This document shows, one piece after another, positions 48,291 through 59,606 of a stretch of DNA of 64,000 nucleotides. Position 1 is the stretch's first letter. Every line of letters starts with the position of its first letter. The notes beneath the pieces are model-generated. The model did no database searches, was not told the DNA's origin, and saw nothing but the letters and a program-made list of their open reading frames with translations. This DNA is from Leclercia adecarboxylata (lineage in GTDB: Bacteria > Pseudomonadota > Gammaproteobacteria > Enterobacterales > Enterobacteriaceae). Position numbers and translations under genes: made by a program. The stretch covers positions 3,224,001-3,288,000 of the forward strand of contig NZ_CP035382.1 of the NCBI RefSeq assembly GCF_006874705.1, in the 5' to 3' direction.

Positions 48291-48373
48291 GGCGTGACTT
48301 TTTATCACTCTCGCCAACAAAATGAAATACGTAAATTTACATTGCCTGCTAAAAAACTTCACAAAGTGGATTT

Positions 48374-48408
48374 TGGACAAAAAACGAACTGCACCCCAGA
48401 GGATGCAG
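48374..48408 (-). terminator. mcbA terminator
   Basis: On the minus strand CTGCATCC-TCTG-GGGTGCAG (one mismatch) is followed by TTCGTTTTTTG, 22 bases past the mcbA stop. Confidence 0.7.
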
Positions 48409-48429
48409 TGTGTAGTGCAGAGCGGGGAA

Positions 48430-48690
48430 CTATTTGTAGATGGTGGCAGTACCAAACATGTTGTTATCGCCGCTGGCAGAGTTCACAACATAGCCTTTAG
48501 CACCTTTTTCACGCGCTTTTTCAGCCAGTTTGTCCTGCAGGTCGTCGAGGTCTCTTGCGCCCGAAGCCTGCACGGTTCCGGCTGGCCTCAGTTGACTGGT
48601 GTCGCCGCTGCTGAGTGATTCAATCGACCATGCAGCAAACGACGCGCCTGCCAGTGAAGCGGCAGCGAGCATTACCAGGTATTTTTTCAT
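48430..48690 (-). CDS. mcbA: McbA/YbiM, DUF1471 periplasmic protein
   Basis: 86 residues from MKKYLVMLAAASLAGASFAA. Signal peptide plus DUF1471 domain: QLRPAGTVQASGARDLDDL and KGYVVNSASGDNNMFGTATI. In E. coli McbA is induced through McbR/YncC and affects colanic acid and biofilm. Preceded by AGAGGAAGTGATT. Confidence 0.93.
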   Translation of the reverse strand: MKKYLVMLAAASLAGASFAAWSIESLSSGDTSQLRPAGTVQASGARDLDDLQDKLAEKAREKGAKGYVVNSASGDNNMFGTATIYK

Positions 48691-48931
48691 AATCACTTCC
48701 TCTGATTGACAACGGGTGGTGCACACTAAGTGTAGAACGGGTCAGAGTGTGATTTAGTGCAAAAAATTGATGATGATCTGCTTATTTTTTGAACGACATA
48801 TTTTGACAATTTCATGACAAATCAGCGACATACAGGTGGCTGATTTTTGGTGTTTTATTCTGCGGCGCAGAGAAATATTTACCGTTGCGCCCGCAACGGG
48901 TATCTTACGCCGCTGTTTACAGGAGAACGCC

Positions 48932-49846
48932 ATGACACCCGAGAAGCCGGGGTTGCACCCACGCAACCGCCACCGCAGCCGTTACGATATGAATGCCTTA
49001 TGCGAGAGCTGTCCGGCACTGCGCGAATTTATCACCGAAACCCCGACGGGCGAGCCGACGGTGAACTTTGCCGATCCCCAGGCGGTGAAGACGCTGAACA
49101 AAGCACTGCTGATGCATTTCTACGGTGTGGCGCAGTGGGATATTCCGGACGGCTACCTCTGTCCGCCGGTACCGGGGCGCGCCGACTACATTCACCATCT
49201 CGCCGATCTGTTGGCGGAAGGGAATAACGGCACGGTACCTGCCCAGGCGACGATCCTCGACATCGGGACCGGCTCCAACCTGATCTACCCCCTGATTGGC
49301 GTGCATGAGTACGGCTGGCGCTTCACCGGCAGCGAGGTGGATCCGCAGGCCTTTGCCAACGCCGCCGCCATCATTAATGGCAATCCCGGTATGGCCCGCG
49401 CCATTCGTCTGCGCCGCCAGAAAGAGGCCGCATCGATTTTCGCCGGGGTGATCCATAAAAACGAACAGTACGATGCTACTCTGTGCAACCCGCCGTTCCA
49501 TGATTCCGCTGAATCGGCCCGGGCGGGCAGCGAGCGTAAGCGCCGCAACCTCGGCCAGGCGGCCGATGCCGCGCTGAACTTTGGCGGCCAGCAGCAGGAG
49601 CTGTGGTGCGAAGGGGGCGAAGTGGCCTTTATCAAGAAGATGATTGCCGAGAGCGCCCAGTTTGCCCGTCAGGTGAAGTGGTTTACTACTCTGGTCTCGC
49701 GCAGCGAAAACCTGCCGCCGCTGTATCGCGCCCTGACGGACGTCGGCGCGGTGAAGGTGGTGAAAAAAGAGATGGCCCAGGGTCAAAAGCAGAGCCGCTT
49801 TATCGCCTGGACCTTTATGGATAACGACAAACGCCGCCAGCGCTAA
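48932..49846 (+). CDS. rlmF: 23S rRNA m6A1618 methyltransferase RlmF (YbiN)
   Basis: 304 residues from ATG 48932, 6 bases after AGGAGA; the frame extends upstream without a plausible start signal. SAM motif [15 protein letters not shown] and the N6-adenine methyltransferase motif IV NPPFHDS. Methylates A1618 of 23S rRNA. Convergent with ybiO. Confidence 0.95.
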   Translation: MTPEKPGLHPRNRHRSRYDMNALCESCPALREFITETPTGEPTVNFADPQAVKTLNKALLMHFYGVAQWDIPDGYLCPPVPGRADYIHHLADLLAEGNNGTVPAQATILDIGTGSNLIYPLIGVHEYGWRFTGSEVDPQAFANAAAIINGNPGMARAIRLRRQKEAASIFAGVIHKNEQYDATLCNPPFHDSAESARAGSERKRRNLGQAADAALNFGGQQQELWCEGGEVAFIKKMIAESAQFARQVKWFTTLVSRSENLPPLYRALTDVGAVKVVKKEMAQGQKQSRFIAWTFMDNDKRRQR

Positions 49847-49854
49847 CGGGTTTT

Positions 49855-52068
49855 TTACAGCGTTGGCTCCTGAGGCGAAGAGGGTGCCGGGCCCGGCGAC
49901 GGCAGCAGCTGATACATCTGCACCGGCATCCGCACTTCTGCCAGATCGAAATGTTTTTTCACCATGCTGTCGAGGGCGAAACGCACCGTCCACTGCTTCA
50001 GCGGCTGGGTGGTGAACGACACGCGCAGCGTAAAGGCGGTGCTGGTCAGCCCGACAATCCCGGCAAACGACGGCTCGCCGATAATCAGGCCGCGAATATC
50101 CTCTCTCTCCAGCAGTTCATCCACCGCCGCTTTCAGCGCCTGCTTCGCTTTCTCGGCATCTTCATGTCTGTCCACATCGTAGTTCGCCACCACCGAACCG
50201 ATGCCGCGGACAAAGTTGGCGAAGGTGGTGATCGATGACCACGGAATAATGTGGTACGCCCCGGTATCCTGCCGCACCCCCACCGAACGAATCGACATTC
50301 GCTCTACCGTGCCGGTTAGCGGCCCGATGGTCACCAGATCCCCGGTGTTCATCCCGTTTTCAAACTGAATAAAGATGCCGGTGATGATGTCTTTCACCAG
50401 CGTCTGGGAACCAAAGGAGATCGCCAGCCCCAGCGCCCCGGCACCGGCCAGCAGCGGGGCGATATTCACGCCAATTTCCGACAGCACAATCATGATGGTA
50501 ATGGTGCTGATCACCACCGCCAGCGCGTTGCGGAACAGCGTCAACAGCGTGCGGGCGCGGGCGCTGGGCAGCGGCCGGCCATGAATATCCGAGGAGAGCC
50601 GGTTCTCAATCAGGCTCGCCAGAATCGTCCAGCCAATGGCGGAGAAGAAGAGGATCAGCGCGATGCGGATCAGAATATCCACCGTCTTTTCACCGGCACC
50701 GTTGTGCAGCCAGTTCCAGAAGTCGAACAGCCCCCAGGCGCTGAGCAACAGCATAATGGCGACACAGACCGTCAGGAACCGCGCCACCTTCAGCGACACG
50801 GAGATCCAGCCGTTCAACCGCTTTTGCAGCTCCGGATAGCTGCGCTGCACGTGCGGCGACAGGGTGATGGTTTTAGCCAGCCAGCGCGACAGCAGCCCCG
50901 ACACAAAGGCGGCGATGCCGACGATCGCCAGGCTGCGGAAGGTCGCCCCCATCATAAATTTGAGGCTGTTTCCCGGGTCGAACAGGGAGAAGAAGCAGAG
51001 CACGATAAAATAGGCGCTCGCCAGCCAGTGCCACACCAGGGCGAAGGCGCGAATAAACAGGCTGAAAAAGGCGAGGGAGCGGTCGGCCAGGTGTAGCAGC
51101 CCCTCGGTAATGGCGCGTTTGTTGTGAAAAATCAGGTACAGCGCCCAGACGGTGATGCAGAGCATAATCAGCACGTTGGCCAGGGCGCCGATCTGCACGT
51201 TGACCTGGTTAGAGATAATGGGCACCGCCACCAGCAGGCCATAGCCGATCATCCCGCTCAGGATGCTCAGCCGGAGCGACCAGTAGTGGGCGGCGCGATC
51301 GCTGATGGCAAAGGGGCGCAGGTCGGGCACCCGCGGGCAGAATATCAGGCGCAGGATCGCTTTGAAGAACTCAATCAGCGCGAAGGCGTTGAGGAATAGC
51401 GTCTGCTGGAAGGCGATGGTGGGATTGCCGGTATTGAGATATTCGCTGAGGATTTGGCCGATAAACAGGGTCAGCGCCAGCAGCAGCAGGTCGATTATAA
51501 AGGCGCTGGCGATGGTCAGCGGCAGGTGGACCCAGCTGCTGGTCTCCCGGTTCTTTCTGCGTCCCCAGCTGCCCATTTTGCGGTACAGCGGCCAGGCGCA
51601 GAGCCTCACCAGCCAGTAGAAGGCAAAAACTAACCCGGCGAGGAGCAGAAACTGCCGCGCGGCAACGACGAAAGTCTGCGGGTTAAAGGGCTTATGCGGG
51701 GAGCCGATCAGGTTGCGGTAGAGCTGGGCGAAGCGGGTGGAGAGCGCATCGCCGTAATGGCGGCTGATGTCGGTCACGTTCTCCAGCACGGTCTTCTCTT
51801 CGGCGATCTCCGGCGGGGTGATTTTGGGCACCGGCTCCTGGGGAGGCGTCGCGGCCACGCTGCGCAGCTGGGAGATCAGCTCCTGGCGCGAGGCGTCATT
51901 TTCCAGAACATCCGCCAGTGCGGAATAGGCGGCCTTCTTCTGCTCAACGTCCGGCTCGGCGGCCGGAGTGGTCGCTTCAGCTGGGGTGGCAGCAGGAACG
52001 CCCGGCAGGCTGACGGCCTGCGCAGGCAGGCAAAACAGGCTTATCAGGAGCAGCAGGATCCAGGGCAC
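49855..52068 (-). CDS. ybiO: MscS-family mechanosensitive channel YbiO
   Basis: 737 residues from a GTG at 52068, placed 5 bases after CCGGAGG and giving the signal peptide VPWILLLLISLFCLPAQA. Large N-terminal periplasmic region, about eleven TM segments, and the MscS pore and vestibule signature AGAGALGLAISFGSQTLVKD with GLVTIGPLTGTVERM-like beta domain. Opens under hypo-osmotic shock. Confidence 0.94.
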   Translation of the reverse strand: MPWILLLLISLFCLPAQAVSLPGVPAATPAEATTPAAEPDVEQKKAAYSALADVLENDASRQELISQLRSVAATPPQEPVPKITPPEIAEEKTVLENVTDISRHYGDALSTRFAQLYRNLIGSPHKPFNPQTFVVAARQFLLLAGLVFAFYWLVRLCAWPLYRKMGSWGRRKNRETSSWVHLPLTIASAFIIDLLLLALTLFIGQILSEYLNTGNPTIAFQQTLFLNAFALIEFFKAILRLIFCPRVPDLRPFAISDRAAHYWSLRLSILSGMIGYGLLVAVPIISNQVNVQIGALANVLIMLCITVWALYLIFHNKRAITEGLLHLADRSLAFFSLFIRAFALVWHWLASAYFIVLCFFSLFDPGNSLKFMMGATFRSLAIVGIAAFVSGLLSRWLAKTITLSPHVQRSYPELQKRLNGWISVSLKVARFLTVCVAIMLLLSAWGLFDFWNWLHNGAGEKTVDILIRIALILFFSAIGWTILASLIENRLSSDIHGRPLPSARARTLLTLFRNALAVVISTITIMIVLSEIGVNIAPLLAGAGALGLAISFGSQTLVKDIITGIFIQFENGMNTGDLVTIGPLTGTVERMSIRSVGVRQDTGAYHIIPWSSITTFANFVRGIGSVVANYDVDRHEDAEKAKQALKAAVDELLEREDIRGLIIGEPSFAGIVGLTSTAFTLRVSFTTQPLKQWTVRFALDSMVKKHFDLAEVRMPVQMYQLLPSPGPAPSSPQEPTL

Positions 52069-52156
52069 GGCGTCCTCCGGTGACAATATTGTGCAAAGTG
52101 ATAAGTATAGAAGGCGAACGGAAGCGGGGGGTTTTTGGGAAGATTCCGGAGGAATC

Positions 52157-52190
52157 GTAGGCCGGGCAAGCGTCAGCGCCGCCCGGCGTT
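52157..52190. repeat. REP palindrome between ybiO and glnQ
   Basis: GTAGGCCGGGCAAGCGTCAG followed by CGCCGCCCGGCG, just after the glnQ 3' end. Confidence 0.8.
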
Positions 52191-52193
52191 AAA

Positions 52194-52916
52194 TTACGAA
52201 ACGTGCTGGAGGAAATCCTGCAAACGCTGGCTCGGTGGGTTCTCAATCAACGCCTGCGGATTGCCATCTTCGGCAATACGGCCTTTGTCGATGAAGATCA
52301 GGCGCGAGGCCACTTTCTCGGCAAAGCCGATTTCGTGGGTCACGATCACCATCGTCATCCCTTCTTCCGCCAGATCCTGCATAACCTTCAGTACTTCGTG
52401 GCGCAGTTCCGGGTCGAGGGCCGAGGTCGGTTCATCGAACAGCATCATCTTCGGTTTGACCGCCAGCGCACGGGCAATAGCCACGCGCTGCTGCTGACCA
52501 CCGGAGAGCTCGGACGGATAGTGATGCCCGCGCTCCGCCAGTCCGACTTTCGCCAGCAGCTCTTTTGCAAGCTGCTCGGCGGCCGCTTTGTTGGCACCGC
52601 GCACGCGCAGAGGGCCGAACATCACGTTCTCCAGCGCCGTCAGATGCGGGAACAGATAGAACTGCTGGAACACCATCCCGGCTTCCTGGCGGATCAGACG
52701 CTCGTCCACCTTCGGGTCGTTGACCTTCAGACCGTCGACAATCAGATCGCCGCTGGTGATCTCTTCCAGCTTGTTGATGCAGCGCAGCAGGGTCGATTTA
52801 CCGGAGCCGGACGGCCCGATAATCACCACCACTTCGCCGGTCTGGATCTGGAGATCGATATTGTGCAGCACCTGGGTCTGACCAAAGTGCTTGGAAACGT
52901 TTTTAAATTCAATCAC
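52194..52916 (-). CDS. glnQ: Glutamine ABC transporter ATPase GlnQ
   Basis: 240 residues. Walker [10 protein letters not shown], signature LSGGQQQRV, Walker [12 protein letters not shown] and switch VTHEIGF. Polar amino-acid ATPase energising GlnP. Overlaps glnP by 4 bases. Confidence 0.97.
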   Translation of the reverse strand: MIEFKNVSKHFGQTQVLHNIDLQIQTGEVVVIIGPSGSGKSTLLRCINKLEEITSGDLIVDGLKVNDPKVDERLIRQEAGMVFQQFYLFPHLTALENVMFGPLRVRGANKAAAEQLAKELLAKVGLAERGHHYPSELSGGQQQRVAIARALAVKPKMMLFDEPTSALDPELRHEVLKVMQDLAEEGMTMVIVTHEIGFAEKVASRLIFIDKGRIAEDGNPQALIENPPSQRLQDFLQHVS

Positions 52917-53572
52917 AGGATTTTCATCCTTCTTTCAAGACGACGCAGCACGAAGCTCAGTGCCAGGGTAATAATGAGATAGACCACTGCAACGGCGCTC
53001 CAGATCTCCAGGGCGCGGAAGTTACCGGCAATGATCTCCTGGCCCTGACGGGTCAGTTCAGCGACGCCGATAACAATGAACAGTGAGGTATCTTTAATGC
53101 TGATGATCCACTGGTTGCCCAGCGGCGGCAGCATACGACGCAGCGCCAGGGGGAGGATCACGTGGCGGATGGTTTCGCGACGGGAAAGACCCAGCGCCAG
53201 ACCGGCCTCGCTAAAGCCTTTGTGGATCGACAGCACCGCACCGCGGGTGATCTCAGCGATATAGGCACCGGAGTTGATCATGATGGTGACCACCGCCGCG
53301 CTGAACGGGTCAATGCGCAGATCGGTAAAGGCCATCGGCAGGGCGAAGTAGATAAACATCACCTGCACCACAATCGGCGTGCCGCGGATCACTTCGATGA
53401 AAACCAGTGCTACGTGGTTGGCTATCCAGCCGCCGTAGGTGCGGGCAAAACCGGCAACGAGGCCGATAATCAACCCGCCAACCAGACCGAGGACCGAAAT
53501 CCACAGGGTCATTTTGGCGCCTTCAAGCAAGAGAGGAATGGCAGGCCAGATGGCGCTCCAGTCAAACTGCAT
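52913..53572 (-). CDS. glnP: Glutamine ABC transporter permease GlnP
   Basis: 219 residues, five predicted TM helices. Contains the EAA-loop [20 protein letters not shown] that contacts GlnQ. Member of the HisMQ permease family. Separated from glnH by 117 bases carrying a REP. Confidence 0.97.
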   Translation of the reverse strand: MQFDWSAIWPAIPLLLEGAKMTLWISVLGLVGGLIIGLVAGFARTYGGWIANHVALVFIEVIRGTPIVVQVMFIYFALPMAFTDLRIDPFSAAVVTIMINSGAYIAEITRGAVLSIHKGFSEAGLALGLSRRETIRHVILPLALRRMLPPLGNQWIISIKDTSLFIVIGVAELTRQGQEIIAGNFRALEIWSAVAVVYLIITLALSFVLRRLERRMKIL

Positions 53573-53631
53573 GATGTATTCCTGTATACCGTGGTGAAAA
53601 CAAAAAATTAGCCAGGGGGATGACTAAAATT

Positions 53632-53663
53632 GTAGGCCCGGTAAGCGCAAGCGCCACCGGGCG
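53632..53663. repeat. REP palindrome between glnH and glnP
   Basis: GTAGGCCCGGTAAGCGCAAG followed by CGCCACCGGGCGG. It may stabilise the upstream glnH message, which is needed in larger amounts. Confidence 0.8.
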
Positions 53664-53689
53664 GTACAGTTCCTGTTTAACAGGCTGTT

Positions 53690-54544
<855 letters not shown>

Positions 54545-54592
54545 TCATTGCACAAAAAGTGTAGCAATGTCGGCGGATTGCACCATAACGAA

Positions 54593-54607
54593 GCACTGTT
54601 TTGGTGC
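54593..54607 (-). promoter_or_regulatory. NtrC site for glnHPQ
   Basis: GCACTGTTTTGGTGC fits GCAC-N5-TGGTGC perfectly, about 100 bases upstream of the sigma-54 promoter. A weaker half-site TGCACCATAACG precedes it. Confidence 0.8.
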
Positions 54608-54752
54608 AGCACTACGCCATCACTAACGGTTATGCTATTAAGCGCAAATATTGATGAGAAAACAATCTTTCGTTAACGATTGTGTGAGGTGATTATTACA
54701 AATGCTTTACGTTTGCGGCGGGAAAGGTGAAATGTGTGCACTATAAAAGTGC

Positions 54753-54775
54753 AAAACCCCCGCCAGAGGCGAGGG
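54753..54775 (-). terminator. dps terminator
   Basis: On the minus strand CCCTCGCC-TCT-GGCGGGGG is followed by TTTTGC, 23 bases beyond the dps stop. Confidence 0.75.
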
Positions 54776-54797
54776 TGTAAGAGCAAAATGCTATAGG

Positions 54798-55346
<549 letters not shown>

Positions 55347-55348
55347 TC

Positions 55349-55356
55349 AAGTATAG
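55349..55356 (-). promoter_or_regulatory. dps -10 element of stationary-phase type
   Basis: Minus strand CTATACTT, an extended -10 of sigma-S type (CTATACT), about 48 bases before the ATG, at the position of the known E. coli dps promoter. The remaining gap to 55582 holds no gene that I can see. Confidence 0.75.
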
Positions 55357-55582
55357 CACCGGCTATAGAAGGCGCGATTGGGTCCTGCCTATTGGTTTAA
55401 TAGAGAAAGGCGGGTTGTGATAGTTAAATAGTTGATAATAAAAAGATATTTATATTTTAGGGTAAATTTATCTTATTTTCACCGGGCGGGTGTGAGGCGA
55501 AGGGGATATTTCAAAATAATGACGGTTATTGCGAATGGGAATATTTCGCCGGGAAACCGATCCCCCGGCAAAATAATATCGT

Positions 55583-56470
55583 TTAGCGGATATCCACCTC
55601 TTCGACTTTACTCTCCCGGCGCAGGGTGAGCGTCGACCCCATCGACGCGGCAATGATCGAGCAGAGCGCCAGCGTCTGGGTAAAGGTCAGAGATTCGCCC
55701 AGGAACACCATCCCGGACATGGCCGCCAGGGCGGGCTCCATGCTCATCAGGGTGCCGAAGATGCGCGTCGGCAGACGCGTCAGGGCAATCATCTCCAGCG
55801 AGTAGGGAAGTGCGGTTGAGAGTACCGCCACCGCCAGGCCCACCGGCAGGATCGACCACTGCCAGATCGACTCGGTGGCCTGCGCCATTCCCAGCGGTAC
55901 AAAGACGATGGCGGCGATCAGCGACCCCAGCGCCACGGTGGCCGGGCCGTGCTCTTCCCCGGCACGCTGCCCGGTAAGAATGTAGACCGCCCAGCAGGCC
56001 CCCGCGCCCAGCGCCAGGGCCGCGCCGGTCAGGTCAACGTGCGAGACGTCCTGACCCAGCGGCAGCAGAAACCACAGCCCCAGCACCGCCAGCACCACCC
56101 AGACAAAGTCCACCGGACGACGGGAGGAGAACAGGGCTACCGCCAGCGGGCCGGTGAACTCCAGCGCCACGGCGATCCCCAGCGGCACCGTCTGAATCGA
56201 CAGGTAGAAGAGATAGTTCATCGCCCCCAGCGACAGCCCGTAAAACAGCAGGGGCAAGCGTTGCTCTTTCTTAAAACGCAACCGCCAGGGTTTAAAGATC
56301 ACGACCAGGATCAGGGTACCGAGCGCAATACGCAGCGCCGTCACGCCAGGGGCGCCCACGATCGGGAAGAGCGATTTTGCCAGCGAGGCGCCGCTCTGAA
56401 TCGAGAGCATGGCAATGAGAATGACAATTACGGGCAACCAGACTGGCGCCCTGCGAGACAACCCAGGCAT
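55583..56470 (-). CDS. rhtA: Threonine/homoserine exporter RhtA (YbiF)
   Basis: 295 residues from MPGLSRRAPVWLPV, preceded by GGAGAAAGG; a start five codons earlier is possible. DMT superfamily with ten TM segments in two EamA repeats. Exports threonine and homoserine. Divergent from ompX. Confidence 0.95.
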   Translation of the reverse strand: MPGLSRRAPVWLPVIVILIAMLSIQSGASLAKSLFPIVGAPGVTALRIALGTLILVVIFKPWRLRFKKEQRLPLLFYGLSLGAMNYLFYLSIQTVPLGIAVALEFTGPLAVALFSSRRPVDFVWVVLAVLGLWFLLPLGQDVSHVDLTGAALALGAGACWAVYILTGQRAGEEHGPATVALGSLIAAIVFVPLGMAQATESIWQWSILPVGLAVAVLSTALPYSLEMIALTRLPTRIFGTLMSMEPALAAMSGMVFLGESLTFTQTLALCSIIAASMGSTLTLRRESKVEEVDIR

Positions 56471-56825
56471 CCTTTCTCCTGTCAATTTCTGTCAAAGGAA
56501 GTAAAGAGGGGGAGTGTAAAGGAAATAACGCCGCACGGTTGAGACTTTGTTGAAAAAAAGTCGCCACAAATCCGTAAAATAGCCTCATAGCGCCGGGTGA
56601 TTTCTGTAACAGATTAGGAATCGTCTGGATGAATGTATTGTGACTGACGCGCAAAATCAGGTTTGTGAAACATAAATTCGGTGTTTTTTGAACAAGATAG
56701 CTGCGGGTGGAAATGTTTAGTTACATGAAAAGCCGCGTTAGACATCACGAATCACAAAGAGTTTCACAAGTTTTTTTGATATATTTAAAACTTACGGATT
56801 TACTTGAAGCACATTTGAGGTGGTT
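56471..56825. other. Intergenic region rhtA-ompX
   Basis: A 355-base non-coding stretch, A+T-rich next to ompX, with divergent promoters; GATATATTTAAAACT at about 56779 offers an A+T-rich -10 area for ompX. No gene or repeat recognised. Confidence 0.5.
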
Positions 56826-57344
56826 ATGAAAAAAATTGCATGTCTTTCAGCACTGGCAGCTGTTCTGGCTGTTTCCGCAGGTTCCGCTGTCGCAGCGACC
56901 TCTACCGTGACTGGCGGTTACGCTCAGAGCGATATGCAGGGCGTGATGAACAAAACCAACGGTTTCAACCTGAAATATCGCTACGAGCAGGACAACAACC
57001 CGCTGGGTGCCATCGGTTCCTTCACCTACACTGAGAAAGACCGTTCCGAAGACGGCGCTTACAACAAAGCTCAGTACTACGGCATCACTGCTGGCCCGGC
57101 TTTCCGTCTGAACGACTGGGCAAGCATCTACGGTGTAGTGGGTGTTGGCTACGGTAAATTCCAGCAGACTGAAAACCAGGGCTTCAACCGCTCTGCTACC
57201 AACAGCGACTATGGCTTCTCCTATGGCGCAGGTATGCAGTTCAACCCAATCGAAAACGTTGCGCTGGACTTCTCCTATGAGCAGAGCCGCATCCGTAACG
57301 TTGACGTTGGCACCTGGATCGCAGGCGTAGGTTACCGCTTCTAA
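56826..57344 (+). CDS. ompX: Outer membrane protein OmpX
   Basis: 172 residues, eight-stranded beta-barrel of the Ail/Lom family. Signal peptide 1-23 (MKKIACLSALAAVLAVSAGS), mature start ATSTVTGGYAQ, C-terminal aromatic VGYRF. ATG 56826 follows TTGAGGTGGTT. Strong terminator follows. Confidence 0.97.
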   Translation: MKKIACLSALAAVLAVSAGSAVAATSTVTGGYAQSDMQGVMNKTNGFNLKYRYEQDNNPLGAIGSFTYTEKDRSEDGAYNKAQYYGITAGPAFRLNDWASIYGVVGVGYGKFQQTENQGFNRSATNSDYGFSYGAGMQFNPIENVALDFSYEQSRIRNVDVGTWIAGVGYRF

Positions 57345-57362
57345 TCACTTCGGTGAGCCAGT

Positions 57363-57389
57363 AAAAAAACCCGCTTCGGCGGGTTTTTT
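57363..57389. terminator. ompX terminator (bidirectional)
   Basis: AAAAACCCGC-TTCG-GCGGGTTTTTT, UUCG-type loop; can also serve opgE from the other side. Confidence 0.92.
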
Positions 57390-57433
57390 GTTTTTGTCAT
57401 TTCCCCTCATAAGAGGGTCAGGCTGCGCGGTCG

Positions 57434-59017
57434 TTACCGGCTTTTCGTCTCAAACAGGTCCGTCCCCAGATGGTTGTAATCCACTTTCTGTAGCTTAAAG
57501 TTGGTCACATACACCGGCGGCGCTTTGTCGTTCGACATGAAGCGGTACTTACTGGCGATCTCTTTCGCGCCGATCCCCGTCCACTGCGAGAAGAAGCTTA
57601 AAAAATCATTCGCGGAACGGCGCGCCTTGACGATACGATGCGCTTTGTCATCGCTCGACAGCACCATAAACGGCACCTGGAAGTTCTGCTGGAAGCTGTC
57701 GTCGTGTGCCAGGTACTGCACCTCTTTGCCGCGCTCTTTAAACGCCAGTCCGTGATCGGAGAAATAGACCATTGAGAAGCTCTCACCGGTATTTTGCAGC
57801 TGGGCATAGAGCTTGCTGAGCAGGTCATCAGTCTGGGTCATGGTGTAGAGGTAGCACGAGGTCTCTTTCGACTGCACGAACTCTGCATATTTCCCCTGGG
57901 TGCGGTCGCAGGCTTGCGGATGGGAGCCCATCAGGTGCAGAACGATGAGCTGTGGCTGGGTGCGATGGCTGCTGAAGACTTGTTCGGTCATCTTGAGTAA
58001 CGCCTCATCCCGGGTGTTTTTATCTGCCTCGAAATCACCGCTTTTCAGGAACTGCACTTCGTCAGCCCGTTTAGCAATGCTGGCGATGGCGGTATCGTAT
58101 TCACCAATCTGCCCCTGGTTCGAGAACCACCAGCTCTGGAAGCCCGCGCGGTTGGCGAGGGTCACAAAGTTATCCTGATACTGCGGCTTGTTGTCCACCA
58201 CCCGGTTGAGCGTCAGCCCGAGCGACTTCTGCGTTGAACCGCTGGCGGCAACGTAGTCGGTAAACAGGGTGCCGTTAACTTTGCTGGCAAACGGGGTGTT
58301 ATTCCAGTGTCCACCGAAGGCACCCAGCGCGTCGCGGCGGGCGCTTTCACCAATCACCACCATATAGATGTGATACTTAGGTTTCACCGCCAGCACGTTC
58401 CAGGTGTCCTTCATCTGCGACAGCTCGGCCATCCGGGCCTGCTCTTCAACCACTTCCTGGTTGTTCACCACCACATCTTTGACAAAGCGAAACACCGGAT
58501 AGCCGGAATCTTTCAGCTTGAAGACGCCGCCCCAGGCCAGGTTTTGCACCGGGGCGACGAAAAAGGCCACCACGCTGAAGACCAGACACAGGCTGTCGAT
58601 TTTGCCCCACGCCTTTTTAGGCTGCGGCTTGCGGCGCACGGCGATTACGCCGAGGGCAAAGATAAACAGGCCGACGACGTAGCTGTACCACGGGAAGATG
58701 GTGAGGATCTCCGTCGACTCCTCCATGTTGGTGGAGTGCATCGCCAGCAGAGTATTAAAGTTGGGCGCGCCGTAGGCCTGGCCAAAGGGGAAATACATCG
58801 CCGCTACCAGCGAGCAGATGCCGAGCAGCCCTTTTTGCAGGCGCGGCGCGCTCAGCCAGAGCAGATGCAGGATACAGGTGAAAGCGACGGTATAGAGGAT
58901 GCTGAATGAATAGCCGAGGGCGATATTAATCAGCAGCGACTGTAAAAAGTAGAATCCGGTCCACGGGCTTAAGGCCCGGCTGCGGGTAATGAGCGTGTCT
59001 TTCAGGGTTAAATTCAT
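57434..59017 (-). CDS. opgE: Phosphoethanolamine transferase OpgE (YbiP)
   Basis: 527 residues, E. coli length. EptA/EptB-like: about five N-terminal TM segments, then a periplasmic sulfatase-fold domain with VVIGESARRDALG, the nucleophile region SGSTQKSLGLTLNR, HLMGSH and FSDHGL for Zn binding. E. coli YbiP adds phosphoethanolamine to osmoregulated periplasmic glucans. Confidence 0.94.
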   Translation of the reverse strand: MNLTLKDTLITRSRALSPWTGFYFLQSLLINIALGYSFSILYTVAFTCILHLLWLSAPRLQKGLLGICSLVAAMYFPFGQAYGAPNFNTLLAMHSTNMEESTEILTIFPWYSYVVGLFIFALGVIAVRRKPQPKKAWGKIDSLCLVFSVVAFFVAPVQNLAWGGVFKLKDSGYPVFRFVKDVVVNNQEVVEEQARMAELSQMKDTWNVLAVKPKYHIYMVVIGESARRDALGAFGGHWNNTPFASKVNGTLFTDYVAASGSTQKSLGLTLNRVVDNKPQYQDNFVTLANRAGFQSWWFSNQGQIGEYDTAIASIAKRADEVQFLKSGDFEADKNTRDEALLKMTEQVFSSHRTQPQLIVLHLMGSHPQACDRTQGKYAEFVQSKETSCYLYTMTQTDDLLSKLYAQLQNTGESFSMVYFSDHGLAFKERGKEVQYLAHDDSFQQNFQVPFMVLSSDDKAHRIVKARRSANDFLSFFSQWTGIGAKEIASKYRFMSNDKAPPVYVTNFKLQKVDYNHLGTDLFETKSR

Positions 59018-59296
59018 AGGTCACTATCGTGAAAACGCCATGTGCTCACCCTGGCGCCAAGGGTCTAAACCTGCCTGAGAATGCGTAGAAGGGGAGAGGA
59101 GGTCCGCATCTGCGAGCCGCAAATAGTGCAGGGCTGCAAGAAGATAGAGCCAGTGGCCGTTAAGGTCAACAGTTATAAAGGGGGTGTTTTGCGAAGAGGA
59201 TTACATTTCCGCAAAAAAGGTCCGGGCATAGCGTGGAGACGAACAGTTTAGAGGGGATAAATGACACAAAAATGAAGCGGCGTACCGCGACGCCGC

Positions 59297-59422
59297 CTAG
59301 TGGGAAGGTTTGTTCTGCTGTGGCTTGCCGTTAATGATGTCGCAAATCATATTCAGCAGCATTAAGCGTACTTTAAAGGGAGAGTGGCTGAACACGCGTA
59401 TACACCTCTTGAATTCGTTCAT
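59297..59422 (-). CDS. mntS: Small protein MntS
   Basis: 41 codons, ATG at 59422 behind AGGAGGTTACG. Sequence begins MNEFKRCIRVFSHSPFKVRL and ends GKPQQNKPSH, closely matching E. coli MntS (42 residues). MntS raises available intracellular Mn by inhibiting the MntP exporter and is repressed by MntR-Mn. In E. coli it lies in the RybA RNA locus. The gap 59018-59296 toward opgE holds nothing else clear. Confidence 0.93.
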   Translation of the reverse strand: MNEFKRCIRVFSHSPFKVRLMLLNMICDIINGKPQQNKPSH

Positions 59423-59479
59423 CGTAACCTCCTGCGGGTTGATCCCTTCGATCCGTGAAGGGTGACTGCATTACATACA

Positions 59480-59499
59480 GATATAGCACAGGCTATGTT
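59480..59499 (-). promoter_or_regulatory. MntR box upstream of mntS
   Basis: GATATAGCACAGGCTATGTT is an imperfect palindrome close to the MntR consensus (ACATAGC-N4-GCTATGT), 58 bases before the mntS ATG and near TATGTAAT, a possible -10. A weaker second copy follows (TATGGCTACGGCTATAAC, from 59501). Confidence 0.8.
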
Positions 59500-59606
59500 A
59501 TATGGCTACGGCTATAACGTTAATTTTTTGTGCTTATAGAGTGATGGTTTACAATGGCCGCTTATCTATTGATACGCTTGATGTGTCCCCCGCTTGAGGA
59601 AGCACA

